The position numbers and the translations under genes are program-made. Positions 17,017 through 26,079 of a stretch of DNA of 64,000 nucleotides are shown one piece after another. How positions within the stretch are numbered: position 1 is the first letter of the stretch; each line of letters starts with the position of its first letter. Source of the stretch: Sulfuricellaceae bacterium (GTDB lineage Bacteria; Pseudomonadota; Gammaproteobacteria; Burkholderiales; Sulfuricellaceae). The stretch spans positions 1-64,000 of the forward strand of contig JAUYFQ010000012.1 in NCBI GenBank assembly GCA_030690895.1. Reading direction: 5' to 3'. Below the pieces are notes generated by a model. It was not told the DNA's origin. It did not search any database and was given only the letters and a program-made list of their open reading frames with translations.

Positions 17017-17817
17017 TTAGGGCTCCTTTGCCAGCGGGATCGTCGATATTTCCGGCTTTTCGTCTGGCTCTATCATCACCGTGACCCGACGATTTCGCGC
17101 CCGGCTCTCACCGGTGGTATTCGGCTCGACCGGGCGCTGGTCTGCAAAGCCAAGCGCCGTCAATCGCGCGGGTTCAACCCCATTTTCGATAAAAAGGCGC
17201 ACCACGCTGCTGGCTCTGGCCGTGGATAACTCCCAGTTGGATGGGAAAGCAGGCGTCGAAATTGGGATATTGTCGGTATGCCCTTCGATGTTGATGGAAT
17301 TCGGCACTGCAGCAGCCACCTGAGCAACGGCGGAAAGTACCTGGGTGGATTGGGGTTCCAGTTGCGCCTGCCCGGGTGCGAACAGAACGCTGGCGTTGAT
17401 TTCAATCGAAACACCGAGCGGGCTTTGAGTCACGCGCACCTGCCCCTCCTTGATCAGTGGCGCCATGACTCTGAGAATTTCGCTGGCCACCCCCTTCATT
17501 TTCTCCTGTTCCTTCTTGCGCTGAACTTCCTGGGCCGACTCAGGCTTTTTAACGGGCAGGGGCTGAACGACTTGCGGCGTACCGGACGGCGTTTTGCTGG
17601 GGGTTTCCATTTTGATGCGGATGGGTTCTGGCGTGGTCGGCGGATTCTTGAACGCATCGACCAGCGAATCGCTCAGCACCCGATACTTACCCTCATTCAG
17701 GGATGAAATCGCGTACATAACGACAAAAAAAGCGAACAACAACGTGATGAAATCGGCATAAGACACCAGCCAGCGCTCGTGGTTTTCGTGTTCTTCAGGA
17801 CGTTTTTTACGAGCCAT
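17017..17817 (-). CDS. motD: Flagellar motor protein MotD (MotB-like stator subunit)
   Basis: The 266-residue protein has one N-terminal membrane helix with the proton-binding Asp in WLVSYADFITLLFAFFVVMY. A Pro-rich linker and an OmpA-like peptidoglycan-binding domain follow (INIEGHTDNIPISTPAFPSN; NRRVTVMIEP). It pairs with MotC, encoded upstream, to form a stator ring that couples proton flow to rotation. The MotC/MotD pair next to fliA and flhFG is the arrangement of polar flagella in Pseudomonas and many betaproteobacteria. A repeat separates it from motC. Confidence 0.94.
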   Translation of the reverse strand: MARKKRPEEHENHERWLVSYADFITLLFAFFVVMYAISSLNEGKYRVLSDSLVDAFKNPPTTPEPIRIKMETPSKTPSGTPQVVQPLPVKKPESAQEVQRKKEQEKMKGVASEILRVMAPLIKEGQVRVTQSPLGVSIEINASVLFAPGQAQLEPQSTQVLSAVAQVAAAVPNSINIEGHTDNIPISTPAFPSNWELSTARASSVVRLFIENGVEPARLTALGFADQRPVEPNTTGESRARNRRVTVMIEPDEKPEISTIPLAKEP

Positions 17818-17821
17818 TTTG

Positions 17822-17955
17822 TTAGGGCGTGATGAGTGATGAGTGATGGGTAATGGGAAAAAGCGCGCTCGTGCCAGCAGCTATCGCTGTGAAGCAACCC
17901 AAGCAAAACGCGTGCAATGAATACTCATTCCTCATCACCCCTCACTCATCACCCT
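17822..17955. repeat. Inverted repeat of GTGATGAGTGATGGG type between motC and motD
   Basis: Left arm AGGGCGTGATGAGTGATGAG pairs loosely with the right arm CCTCACTCATCACCCT. The same kind of repeat lies between iscU and iscS at 38997-39062. Here it fills the whole motC-motD gap. Confidence 0.75.
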
Positions 17956-18709
17956 AAACAATATAACCCTGAAGCTTGGTTTCGATCACGCGCGGATTTT
18001 CCCCGTTGGCGATACCGGTGAGCCCGACCACGATCATTTCCCGGTATACCACTTGCTGGCCAATAATGAACTTGAGCTTGTTGGCGATGGGCAAAAAGAA
18101 CAGGTTGGCCGAGCCTACGCCATAAATGGTGGCCACGAAAGCCACCGCGATGCCCCCGCCCAGTTTTGACGGGTCGGACAAATTTTCCATCACATGAATC
18201 AAACCCATGACGGCGCCAATAATACCGATGGTCGGGGCGTAGCCGCCTGCACCCTCCCAGACTTTTGCCGCCAGGCGATGATGCTCTTCGTAAGTGCCGA
18301 TTTCCACTTCCAGGCTATCGCGTATCTTGTCTGGTTCGGCGCCATCAACCAGCATTTGCAAGCCCTTGCGTTGGAACGAATCAACCAGACCTTCAATCAG
18401 CGGCTCCAGCGCCAGCAAGCCGCCTTTCCGCGCCAACTGGCTCCAGCCGATGATTTCTGATATCAGTTGCGTTTGATTCAGCGGGGGTGGAACAAAAATC
18501 CACTTGATCAGACGAATGCCGGACAAAAAAACGGCTGGCGAACTCTGTAGCATGATGGCGCCAAGCGTGCCGCCGATCACGATCATGAAAGCCGTGAACT
18601 GAAGCAGGGAGCCAATATGCCCGCCCTCCAGTATCTGGCCGCCGACAATCGCCAGCAGCGCCAGCAGGATGCCGAAAATACTGGCTAAATCAACTCTGCC
18701 GCCGCGCAT
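17954..18709 (-). CDS. motC: Flagellar motor protein MotC (MotA-like stator subunit)
   Basis: The 251-residue membrane protein has four hydrophobic segments: near the start (LASIFGILLALLAIVGGQIL), LLQFTAFMIVIGGTLGAIML, YAPTIGIIGAVMGLIHVMEN and GIAVAFVATIYGVGSANLFF. The cytoplasmic loop between the second and third carries the torque-generating charged region. This is the MotA/TolQ/ExbB fold; the context next to motD and fliA makes it MotC. It is read after fliA in the same direction. Confidence 0.94.
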   Translation of the reverse strand: MRGGRVDLASIFGILLALLAIVGGQILEGGHIGSLLQFTAFMIVIGGTLGAIMLQSSPAVFLSGIRLIKWIFVPPPLNQTQLISEIIGWSQLARKGGLLALEPLIEGLVDSFQRKGLQMLVDGAEPDKIRDSLEVEIGTYEEHHRLAAKVWEGAGGYAPTIGIIGAVMGLIHVMENLSDPSKLGGGIAVAFVATIYGVGSANLFFLPIANKLKFIIGQQVVYREMIVVGLTGIANGENPRVIETKLQGYIV

Positions 18710-18734
18710 TAAAATAAAACTCGCGTAGCGAGCC

Positions 18735-18843
18735 TGCGTCCCCCTCTCCCACCGGGGGAGGGCTGGGGGAGGGGGAGACTGTCATACCCAAAAGGGCACA
18801 AGTGGTGATTCATCATTTGGAGTGACCTATTTTTCATGACAGT
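18735..18843. repeat. Composite repeat: G-rich palindrome plus ACTGTCAT element
   Basis: A palindrome (CCCCCTCTCCC then GGGGGAGGG) is followed by a 66-bp unit bounded by ACTGTCAT (18778-18785) and ATGACAGT (18836-18843). The unit contains ATACCC-AAAA-GGGCACAAG. The same composite is at 58800-58937. It ends exactly on the fliA stop codon. Confidence 0.85.
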
Positions 18844-19565
18844 CAGGCGGACAACCATTCTTTGAGGCGGCCTCGCAACCGGGCGATGGCCTGGCTATGA
18901 AGCTGACATACACGCGATTCACCTACGCCGAGTACGGCTCCGATCTCTTTCAAGTTCAGTTCCTTTTCATAATAAAGGCTCATGACCATCTTTTCACGCT
19001 CCGGCAAGGTGCCAATTGCGCCGATCAGCGCAGTGCGGAACCCATCTTCCTCGATCTGACCCAGTGCGTCCGGGTGTGAATCAGCCGAATGACGCTCGAA
19101 GAAGTCCTCATCCCCTTCAGACTGAAAATCTTCGTAATACACCAGTTGGTGACCACGCGCATCCTGAAGCATTTGCTGGTAATCGCCCAGCGGAATTTTC
19201 AGTTCGTCGGCAATTTCCTGCTCGCGGGGGTGGCGGCTTAACTGTTGTTCCAGTTTATTCACTGCCGCCTCAACGGTGCGCATGTTCTTGCGCGCCGACC
19301 GCGGCGCCCAGTCGCCCTGCCGGAGTTCATCCAGCATGGAGCCGCGAATACGCTGGGTCGCATAAGTCTCGAACTGCGCCCCCTGCGTCTCGTCATAATG
19401 ATTCATCGCATCCAGCAAACCGATCAGGCCGGCCTGGATCAGGTCATCGACCTGCACGCTGGGCGGCAGCCTGGCGATCAGTTGATGCGCAATACGTTTG
19501 ACCAGCGGAGCATAGAGTTCGACGTACTGCTCTTTATTCTGCAATTTTCCGTTAGCCTGATACAT
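18843..19565 (-). CDS. fliA: RNA polymerase sigma-28 factor FliA
   Basis: FliA directs transcription of late flagellar genes. The 240-residue protein shows region 2 (LIQAGLIGLLDAMNHYDETQ, FETYATQRIRGSMLDELRQ), region 3 and region 4 (LPEREKMVMSLYYEKELNLK, LGVGESRVCQLHSQAIARLR). Its anti-sigma factor FlgM is encoded at 3803-4105, downstream of a FliA-type promoter. It follows flhG, separated by a 140-bp repeat, and precedes motC. Confidence 0.97.
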   Translation of the reverse strand: MYQANGKLQNKEQYVELYAPLVKRIAHQLIARLPPSVQVDDLIQAGLIGLLDAMNHYDETQGAQFETYATQRIRGSMLDELRQGDWAPRSARKNMRTVEAAVNKLEQQLSRHPREQEIADELKIPLGDYQQMLQDARGHQLVYYEDFQSEGDEDFFERHSADSHPDALGQIEEDGFRTALIGAIGTLPEREKMVMSLYYEKELNLKEIGAVLGVGESRVCQLHSQAIARLRGRLKEWLSA

Positions 19566-19577
19566 GACGTGGCTTAT

Positions 19578-19718
19578 CAGGTTGCTGAAAAACGTAGCAA
19601 GAGGTCGCCAGGCAAGGAAGAAACAGGCGAAAAAGTGGAACTTACACAGCGTAAGTGAGCATTTTGAGCCTGTTTCTGACGCCGCATCACGACCTCGCAG
19701 TAGTTTTTCAACACCCTG
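19578..19718. repeat. Long inverted repeat (GTTGCTGAAAAAC type) between flhG and fliA
   Basis: CAGGTTGCTGAAAAACGTAG at the left pairs with the right end, which reads CGCAGTAGTTTTTCAACACC. GAGGTCG and CGACCTC lie just inside. The centre holds GAACTTACACAGCGTAAGTG, itself an inverted repeat. The unit of about 140 bp occupies the whole flhG-fliA gap and starts one base after the flhG stop codon. It has the form of a MITE; no transposase is present. Confidence 0.8.
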
Positions 19719-20603
19719 TTACACCCTGCCCTGTCGGACGGAGGTCACTGCCGCTGCCCGACTGCTTTGCACCAGACGCTGCATGAATCGCTCGATCTGG
19801 CCATCGCCCTCATCAGGGCGCGGCCACTGCTCGATCTCTTCCGCCAGCGCGTGAAACGACTGGGCGCTTTCCGATGCGGGGAAGGCTTCCACGACAGAGC
19901 GCCCGAGCTGCGCGGCGCGTTGCAGCTTGGGATCGAGCGGCACATATCCCATGAAATCAAGCGTCACCCGGAGAAAGCGGTGCGCCACTTCAGCCAGATT
20001 ATTGAATATCACCATGGCTTCTTCCTGGCTGGTCGAGCGGTTGACCAGAATATGAAAACTGCGGCGCGCATATCCCTGATTCAGCACCTTGATCAGCGCA
20101 TAGGCATCCGTCATGGAAGAGGGGTGAGGATCGACCAACACCACCAGCTCCTGCGCTGCCAGGCTGGGCGGGAGGACGTGGCTGGCAACACCCGCCTCGG
20201 CATCTACCAGCAACACATCAACGGGCCGGGCAAGCTGGGAAAAAGCTTCCACCAAGGTTTCCTGGGCTGACGAGGGCAGATGGGCCAGCTCTTGCACACA
20301 CTTTCCAGCCGGAACCACCAGCATACCTTCCGGGCCTTCGAGCATCACCTGTTCGAGACGATGCTCGCGCCGCATGACGTGGGTCAGATCATAAAGCGGC
20401 GTCAGCCCCAGCATGTCGACCACGCCATGTTTGCCAAGATGCTCATCCAGCACCATGACCTGTTTGCCGCGCTTGGCCAGCGCTGCGGCCAGATTCACCA
20501 AAGCGGCTGTTTTACCCATCCCGCGCTTGCCGCTGGTCAGGGTAATAATCCGGACAAAGTCCTCAGACAACAGCCTGCGCAGCCCTTCTGCCTGATCCTG
20601 CAT
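19719..20603 (-). CDS. flhG: Flagellar number regulator FlhG (FleN/MinD-like ATPase)
   Basis: FlhG is a MinD-type ATPase that limits polar flagella to the proper number and works against FlhF. The start at 20603 gives MQDQAEGLRRLL, a family-typical N-terminus that activates FlhF GTPase; it lies four bases after the flhF stop. In-frame codons further upstream, inside flhF, are possible. The deviant Walker A motif reads SGKRGMGKT rather than the usual KGGVGKT, keeping both Lys residues. Walker-B-like segments are VDVLLVDAEAGV and MVLDEHLGKHG. The protein also regulates flagellar gene expression in other species. Confidence 0.92.
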   Translation of the reverse strand: MQDQAEGLRRLLSEDFVRIITLTSGKRGMGKTAALVNLAAALAKRGKQVMVLDEHLGKHGVVDMLGLTPLYDLTHVMRREHRLEQVMLEGPEGMLVVPAGKCVQELAHLPSSAQETLVEAFSQLARPVDVLLVDAEAGVASHVLPPSLAAQELVVLVDPHPSSMTDAYALIKVLNQGYARRSFHILVNRSTSQEEAMVIFNNLAEVAHRFLRVTLDFMGYVPLDPKLQRAAQLGRSVVEAFPASESAQSFHALAEEIEQWPRPDEGDGQIERFMQRLVQSSRAAAVTSVRQGRV

Positions 20604-20607
20604 GACC

Positions 20608-22011
20608 TCAGCCACGCAATGACCCCGAATCGAACCCTCCCTCACCCGCCGATGTTGCCATGATCAGAGGGTATTCTTCCTCCCTCAGGCTGAAAGACGA
20701 GGGGGTTTCGGCCAGCCGGAATGCGCGGTCGACCAGATAGTTGGCATTGCCCAGATGCAGGTCTTCCGGCACGCGCTGACCATTGGTAATGTAATGCAAG
20801 GGCAGTTTGTGGCGCACGATGACATCCAGCGCGCCACCGATACTGATCGCTTCGTCCACCTTGGTCAGGATGCAACCTTCCATGCCCGCGCCGCGATAGG
20901 ACTTGACCACATCGTCCAGCGTGCCGCTCTGGGCGTTGGCGCTCACCAGCAGCAGGCGCTTCACGCTGCGGCTTTGGCCGGTCAGCATGGCAACCTGATC
21001 GGCCAGCCGTTTATCTTTCTGGCTCATGCCCACGGTGTCGATCAGCACCAGATGCTTGTTCTGCAAGTCGGCGAGGGTAAATTGCAGATCAGCCTCGTCC
21101 TTGACCGCATACACGGGCACGCCCAGAATTTTGCCGTAAATCTTGAGCTGCTCGTGCGCGCCGATCCGGTAGGTATCCGTGGTCAGCAAGGCCAGCTTGC
21201 TGGCGCCGTGCTTCAAGCGGCAGCGGGCAGCCAGCTTGGCAACCGTGGTAGTCTTGCCGACGCCAGTCGGGCCAACCAGCGCATAGACGCCGCCGCGCTC
21301 GACCAGATCATCACCTGACTGAACGATATGCAGGTTATGCGCCAGCGCCGTTTTTACCCATGCCAGGCCACGCTCGAATGGTCCGTTCGGTGGCAGCTTG
21401 TCGAGCAAGCGCCTCGATAGTACCGGGCTGAAACCCGCCGCCAGCATATGGCGCAGGATTTCGACCTTGAGCGGATCGCCCCGCTGCAACTCACCCCAGG
21501 CAAGTCCAGCCAGTTGGCCTTCGAGCATTCCGCGCAGGGAACGAATCTCACGCATCATTTCCTGCACGGCACTATCTGTTGGTGCTGCACTGACCGCAGG
21601 CGCAGCGCTGGCCTTGAGCAGCGGAGAAGGAGCCTTGATTTGCGGTTGTTGTCCGGCAGGCGACCGAATGGACGGTTCGACTGCGTCCAGCATCGCTTCC
21701 TGCCGGATACGCTGAAGCACGCTGATTTCATCTCGCTTGACTGCTTTCAGCTCACGCCCGCTGATCAGCGGGTGGGCATCCTGAAGATCGCGCGCCGCAT
21801 TGTTGCGTGACTGGCTGGACTGGTTGAACATGGGAGCACTCGCCAGCACGGGTGTCGCCAGGGAGGCGACATCCATGTTGGCGACCGCCATGATCTCGAT
21901 CATTTCACCATCAGGCCGGTTGGAAAGAATGATTGCGTCCGCGCCCAGCGAATCTCTGACTTGACGCAGGGCTTCACGGGTATTGGCAGCGCGGAATTTT
22001 TTGACGTTCAT
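20608..22011 (-). CDS. flhF: Flagellar placement GTPase FlhF
   Basis: FlhF is an SRP-type GTPase that places the first flagellar components at the cell pole. The 467-residue protein has a basic N-terminal B domain (MNVKKFRAANTREALRQVRD), a variable linker, and an NG domain from about residue 190. The P-loop is GPTGVGKTTTVAKLAA, with DTYRIGAHEQL, LVLIDTVGMSQ and LTKVDEA following. Its start overlaps the flhA stop by four bases. The order flhA-flhF-flhG-fliA is standard for polar flagella. Confidence 0.96.
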   Translation of the reverse strand: MNVKKFRAANTREALRQVRDSLGADAIILSNRPDGEMIEIMAVANMDVASLATPVLASAPMFNQSSQSRNNAARDLQDAHPLISGRELKAVKRDEISVLQRIRQEAMLDAVEPSIRSPAGQQPQIKAPSPLLKASAAPAVSAAPTDSAVQEMMREIRSLRGMLEGQLAGLAWGELQRGDPLKVEILRHMLAAGFSPVLSRRLLDKLPPNGPFERGLAWVKTALAHNLHIVQSGDDLVERGGVYALVGPTGVGKTTTVAKLAARCRLKHGASKLALLTTDTYRIGAHEQLKIYGKILGVPVYAVKDEADLQFTLADLQNKHLVLIDTVGMSQKDKRLADQVAMLTGQSRSVKRLLLVSANAQSGTLDDVVKSYRGAGMEGCILTKVDEAISIGGALDVIVRHKLPLHYITNGQRVPEDLHLGNANYLVDRAFRLAETPSSFSLREEEYPLIMATSAGEGGFDSGSLRG

Positions 22012-24092
22012 GCTCTTGCGCCCAGTACTGCGGTCACGCGGATGTTTCTCGAATCAGGGATTTCAGCATGGGAAATGACTTTAAGTTGGGGTGCGACCCG
22101 GCGCAGAAAGCGCGAAAGTACAGGCCGCAGCACGGCAGGAACCAGCAACACCGCCGACAGGCCCATCTGCTCCTGCTGCTGGACGGCTTCCGTCGTCTGG
22201 CGCATCAGGTTTTCCGCCAGACCAGGCTCCAGCCCGAGGCTGTCACCCATTCCCTGAGTAGCATGCACCATGATCTGTTCGAGATCGGGTTCTAGGGTTA
22301 TCACCTGCAACTCTGCGGCTCCCGGTTGGATTTGCTGCATGATAGCACGGCCAAGCGCGACACGAACCGCAGCGGTCAGGTCGGCGGGGTCCTGGCTACG
22401 GCTGGCATGATCGGCCAGAGTATCAATGATCGTGCGCATGTCCCGGATATGCACACCCTCATCCATCAAGTTCTGCAACACCCTCTGCACCACGCCCAGC
22501 GGCAGGAGTTTGGGCACCAGGTCTTCGACCAGTTTGGGTGATTCCTTGGCGAGATGATCGAGCAGTTGCTGGGTTTCTTCCCTGCCCAGCAATTCGGATG
22601 CGTGCGTCTGCACGATATTGGAAAGATGCGTTGCCACCACCGTGCCGGAATCAACCACCGTATAGCCGAAGGTCTGCGCCTGATCGCGCAGGTTGGCCTC
22701 GATCCAGATCGCGGGCAGACCGAATGCCGGATCAGTGGTCGCCACACCCGGCATGGAGCCAAGCACCCGCCCCGGATTGATGGCCAGATACATGCCGGAA
22801 AAAGCCTCGCCCTGACCGATCTCCACCCCTTTCAGGGTGATGCGATAGCCGTTCGGGCGCAGTTCCAGATTATCGCGAATATGCACGGGCGGAACCAGAA
22901 AACCCATTTCCTGGGCGAACTTCTTGCGGATACCGCGTATCCGGCGCAGCAACTCGCCATCCTGGCTGCGATCCACCAGAGGAATCAGGCGATAACCGAC
23001 TTCCAGTCCCAGCGCGTCGACTTGCACCACATCACCCCAGCCGACTTCCTGCATTTCCGGGGCCGGTACTGCCTCGGGCGGCGTTTCCGGCAGGTCTGGC
23101 GCGCGCGCCTTCTGCTCAAGGTAATAGGCCGACCCGGCCAGAATGCCCGCCAGCAACAGGAAGGCCACATGCGGCATGTTCGGGATCAAACCCATCAGAC
23201 CCAGAATACCCGCCGTGATGTAAAGCACGGATGGACGGTTGAATAGTTGACCGATGAACTGCTGCCCCAAATCGCCCTCATCCGTCGCGACCCGGCTGAC
23301 CACCAGACCGGCGGCAGTTGAAATGATCAGGGCGGGAATCTGCGCCACCAGACCGTCGCCAATTGCCAGCAGGGTGTAATAGTTGGCGGCTGTTTCAAAC
23401 GAAAGATTGTGCTGCAACACCCCGACCAGCAACCCGCCGATCACGTTGATGAACAGGATCAGAATGCCCGCGATGGCGTCGCCGCGCACAAATTTGCTCG
23501 CACCATCCATGGAGCCGAAGAAATCCGCTTCCTGTGAAATTTCGGTGCGACGCCTGCGCGCTTCATCTTCGCCAATCAGGCCGGCGTTCAGGTCGGCGTC
23601 GATCGCCATCTGCTTGCCCGGCATCGCATCCAGCGTAAAGCGCGCGGAGACTTCCGCAATTCTCCCGGCGCCCTTGGTAATCACCACGAAATTGATCACC
23701 ACCAGGATGATGAACACCACGATACCGACCGCGTAGTTTCCGCCCACCAGAAAATGACCGAATGCCTCGATCACCTTGCCTGCCGCATCCGGTCCCTTAT
23801 GGCCTTCCAGCAGGACCACGCGGGTCGATGCCACGTTCAGGGAAAGCCGCAACAGGGTCGTAACCAGCAGGACAGTCGGAAAAACCGAAAACTCCAGGGG
23901 CTTCACGGTGTACAGGCTGACCAGCATGACTATCATCGCCAGCGCGATGTTGAAGGTAAACAGGATATCCAGCAGAAATGGCGGCAATGGCAGAATCATC
24001 ATCCCCAGAATCATGATGATGAGAACCGGCCCGGCCAGCGCCTTCAGGTTTTTGCTGGCGAAAAACGGCAGGGTTTCGACGCGCGCGTTCAT
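22008..24092 (-). CDS. flhA: Flagellar export gate protein FlhA
   Basis: FlhA forms the cytoplasmic ring and ion channel of the flagellar type III export gate. The 694-residue protein has eight N-terminal membrane helices, the conserved FHIPEP-family loop (RFTLDAMPGKQMAIDADLNA) and a large cytoplasmic domain (IRGIRKKFAQEMGFLVPPVH; LLDHLAKESPKLVEDLVPKL). It normally follows flhB directly; here a BrnT/BrnA toxin-antitoxin pair lies between them. Confidence 0.97.
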   Translation of the reverse strand: MNARVETLPFFASKNLKALAGPVLIIMILGMMILPLPPFLLDILFTFNIALAMIVMLVSLYTVKPLEFSVFPTVLLVTTLLRLSLNVASTRVVLLEGHKGPDAAGKVIEAFGHFLVGGNYAVGIVVFIILVVINFVVITKGAGRIAEVSARFTLDAMPGKQMAIDADLNAGLIGEDEARRRRTEISQEADFFGSMDGASKFVRGDAIAGILILFINVIGGLLVGVLQHNLSFETAANYYTLLAIGDGLVAQIPALIISTAAGLVVSRVATDEGDLGQQFIGQLFNRPSVLYITAGILGLMGLIPNMPHVAFLLLAGILAGSAYYLEQKARAPDLPETPPEAVPAPEMQEVGWGDVVQVDALGLEVGYRLIPLVDRSQDGELLRRIRGIRKKFAQEMGFLVPPVHIRDNLELRPNGYRITLKGVEIGQGEAFSGMYLAINPGRVLGSMPGVATTDPAFGLPAIWIEANLRDQAQTFGYTVVDSGTVVATHLSNIVQTHASELLGREETQQLLDHLAKESPKLVEDLVPKLLPLGVVQRVLQNLMDEGVHIRDMRTIIDTLADHASRSQDPADLTAAVRVALGRAIMQQIQPGAAELQVITLEPDLEQIMVHATQGMGDSLGLEPGLAENLMRQTTEAVQQQEQMGLSAVLLVPAVLRPVLSRFLRRVAPQLKVISHAEIPDSRNIRVTAVLGARA

Positions 24093-24120
24093 GCCGACCC
24101 TCTCGGATCAGAAAAAATAT

Positions 24121-24166
24121 GTAGGTCGGCCTTCTGGCCGACATGTCGGCCTGAAGGCCGACCTAC
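24121..24166. repeat. 46-bp palindrome, second copy of the czcC repeat
   Basis: GTAGGTCGGCCTTCTGGCCG is followed by its inverted copy to 24166. It differs by one base from the arm of the copy at 11854-11899. It lies in the gap between brnA and flhA. Confidence 0.9.
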
Positions 24167-24242
24167 AGTGTGCGTCCCATATTTAACAGCCATCTACATA
24201 ACACTCACTTAAATCGCCTCACGGGCTAGGTTCTGTTGACAT

Positions 24243-24446
24243 TTACCCTGCCACCGCCCGAATCGACTCGATATCATTCTTCAATAGCTGATTGATCAAC
24301 TGGTTGACCGTTGTTCCCCGTGCCTCCGCTCGGGTTGCCAAAAAATCCAATACATCGGGTTCCAGACGAACGGGCGGAATCAGGCGCAAATTTGGCCGAA
24401 AAAACTTGCCGCGTTCGGCATTGCTGAAATCGTATTCATCTTTCAT
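24243..24446 (-). CDS. brnA: BrnA-type antitoxin
   Basis: The 67-residue product (MKDEYDFSNAERGKFFRPNL) ends in a ribbon-helix-helix-like region, with RLEPDVLDFLATRAEARGTT and VNQLINQLLKNDIES. It fits the BrnA/CopG antitoxins that pair with DUF497 toxins. The start at 24446 has a near-perfect GGAGGTGA 6 bases before it, which rules out the upstream in-frame codon. It lies 33 bases downstream of the toxin gene; toxin-first order is the rule in BrnTA. The pair sits inside the flhB-flhA gap. Confidence 0.85.
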   Translation of the reverse strand: MKDEYDFSNAERGKFFRPNLRLIPPVRLEPDVLDFLATRAEARGTTVNQLINQLLKNDIESIRAVAG

Positions 24447-24479
24447 GAGATCACCTCCATTCCTCGCCACTCACCCACA

Positions 24480-24785
24480 TCACTTCTGCTCGTACTGTTC
24501 GCGCTCACGTCGAGTCGCCTGACGCGCAGAGACCAGGCGCACCAGTGCTGTGTTCGACCCGGTACTGGCGAAGGTATGAACAATCAACAGCAACCGGTCT
24601 TTCCCAGAGCACCCCAGACTTACCCAGCGATCCTCATCTTCGCTATGTTCATCATCATAACGGGTCATTGCCAGCGGATCGACAAACACCGTCATAGCCT
24701 CCATGAAGTCCACGCCGTGTTTGCTCGCGTTAATCTCGGCTTTCGCATCATCCCATTCAAATTCATAATCTGCATTGGTCATCAT
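24480..24785 (-). CDS. brnT: BrnT-type toxin (DUF497, RelE-fold RNase)
   Basis: The product of about 100 residues matches the DUF497/BrnT family: FEWDDAKAEINASKHGVDF at the N-terminus, DDEHSEDEDRWVSLGCSG in the middle, and VRLVSARQATRREREQYE at the C-terminus. Basic and aromatic residues expected for RNase activity are in place, so the gene looks functional. Two adjacent Met codons (24785, 24782) are possible starts. BrnT is a ribonuclease that BrnA neutralises and represses. It is expressed in the same direction as the flagellar genes and may ride on flhB transcripts. Confidence 0.88.
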   Translation of the reverse strand: MMTNADYEFEWDDAKAEINASKHGVDFMEAMTVFVDPLAMTRYDDEHSEDEDRWVSLGCSGKDRLLLIVHTFASTGSNTALVRLVSARQATRREREQYEQK

Positions 24786-24872
24786 GTCGCGGTACTCAAG
24801 TGCGGCTTCGGCGAGGTCAAGGGTTCATTTTGCGTCGATCGCATCGAAAAGCAGGTCAAATACAAAATCCAC

Positions 24873-26015
24873 TCAAACCGCCTCACGGACAAAATCCAGC
24901 TCCGGCGGCACCGGCAGGGATTGCGGCGCATCGGGCTGCTTTCCGCCATAGGTCCGGTACTGCCGCAACTGGTACACATAAGCCAGCACCTCGGCAACGG
25001 CAGTGTACAGCCTGGCCGGAATTTCCTGCCCCAGTTCGGCATGGCGAAACAGCGCCCGGGCCAGCGAAGGCGCTTCCAGCACTGGCACCTGGTTCTCTTC
25101 CCCCAACTCTCTTATTCTCAACGCCAGCAATCCGGCGCCTTTGGCCACGACCTGCGGCGCGCCCATTTTCTTTTCCTGATAGCGCAGCGCAACTGAATAA
25201 TGCGTCGGGTTGGTGACAATTACATCGGCCTTGGGCACCTCGGACATCATCCGGCGACGCGCCGCTTCACGCTGCAACTGGCGTATCCGAGCCTTCACAT
25301 GCGGATCACCCTCAGTTTCCCGAGATTCCTGCCGCACCTCCTCCTTGGTCATCTTGAGTTGTTTGGCATGATTCCAGAGCTGGTAAGGCACATCGATCGC
25401 GACAATCAGCAACATCGAAGCGGAAACCGCCATGAAGGTAAAGCCGACCAGACCGACCAGGTGCGACAAACCCGGTTCCAGTGGCTGAGAAGCCAGCGCG
25501 ATAATACCATCGACATCCTTCCACAACACCCAGAATGCCACGCCGCCGATCAAGCCGGCCTTGAACACGGCCTTGAACATCTCGACCACGCCGCCCCAGG
25601 AAATGACCCGCTTGACACCCTTGAGCGGATCCAGCCGGGAAAAATCCGGCACCAGCGCCTCGACGGAAAATAGCCAGCCGGAAATCAGGATGGAGGACGC
25701 CACCGTCACAATCAGCATCAAACCCATGAACGGCATGAAAGTCATCAGAATATCAAAGGAATGCTGGTACAAATGGGCAAACATCTGCGTGGTATCGAAC
25801 GCGTCCTGGCGGCTCAGGGTAAAAGCGTTACGCATCATGGCACGCAGATGATCCATCATGCCATCGCCCATGACCATCAACCCGCCACCAGCAGCCAGCA
25901 AGGCAGTAACCGTCGTCAGCTCGCGCGACCGGGCAACCTGGCCTTTTTCCCTGGCCTGCTCGATGCGCCGGCCTGACGCCGGTTCCGTCTTTTCAAGATC
26001 GCTGTCTTCGGCCAT
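24873..26015 (-). CDS. flhB: Flagellar export switch protein FlhB
   Basis: FlhB controls the change of export substrate from rod/hook to filament proteins. The 380-residue protein starts MAEDSDLEKTEPASGRRIEQ, has four membrane helices, and contains the autocleavage motif NPTH in VTNPTHYSVALRYQ. The cleaved C-terminal domain continues with GAGLLALRIRELGEENQVPV. It is the first recognisable flagellar gene of this leftward cluster. Upstream DNA is decayed accessory sequence, so its own promoter could not be identified. Confidence 0.96.
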   Translation of the reverse strand: MAEDSDLEKTEPASGRRIEQAREKGQVARSRELTTVTALLAAGGGLMVMGDGMMDHLRAMMRNAFTLSRQDAFDTTQMFAHLYQHSFDILMTFMPFMGLMLIVTVASSILISGWLFSVEALVPDFSRLDPLKGVKRVISWGGVVEMFKAVFKAGLIGGVAFWVLWKDVDGIIALASQPLEPGLSHLVGLVGFTFMAVSASMLLIVAIDVPYQLWNHAKQLKMTKEEVRQESRETEGDPHVKARIRQLQREAARRRMMSEVPKADVIVTNPTHYSVALRYQEKKMGAPQVVAKGAGLLALRIRELGEENQVPVLEAPSLARALFRHAELGQEIPARLYTAVAEVLAYVYQLRQYRTYGGKQPDAPQSLPVPPELDFVREAV

Positions 26016-26079
26016 TTAGCCCCCTGTTATGGGTGGGAAGTTTAACATGCAGCGAGAATTGCAAGAAGGCATCGCTGGT

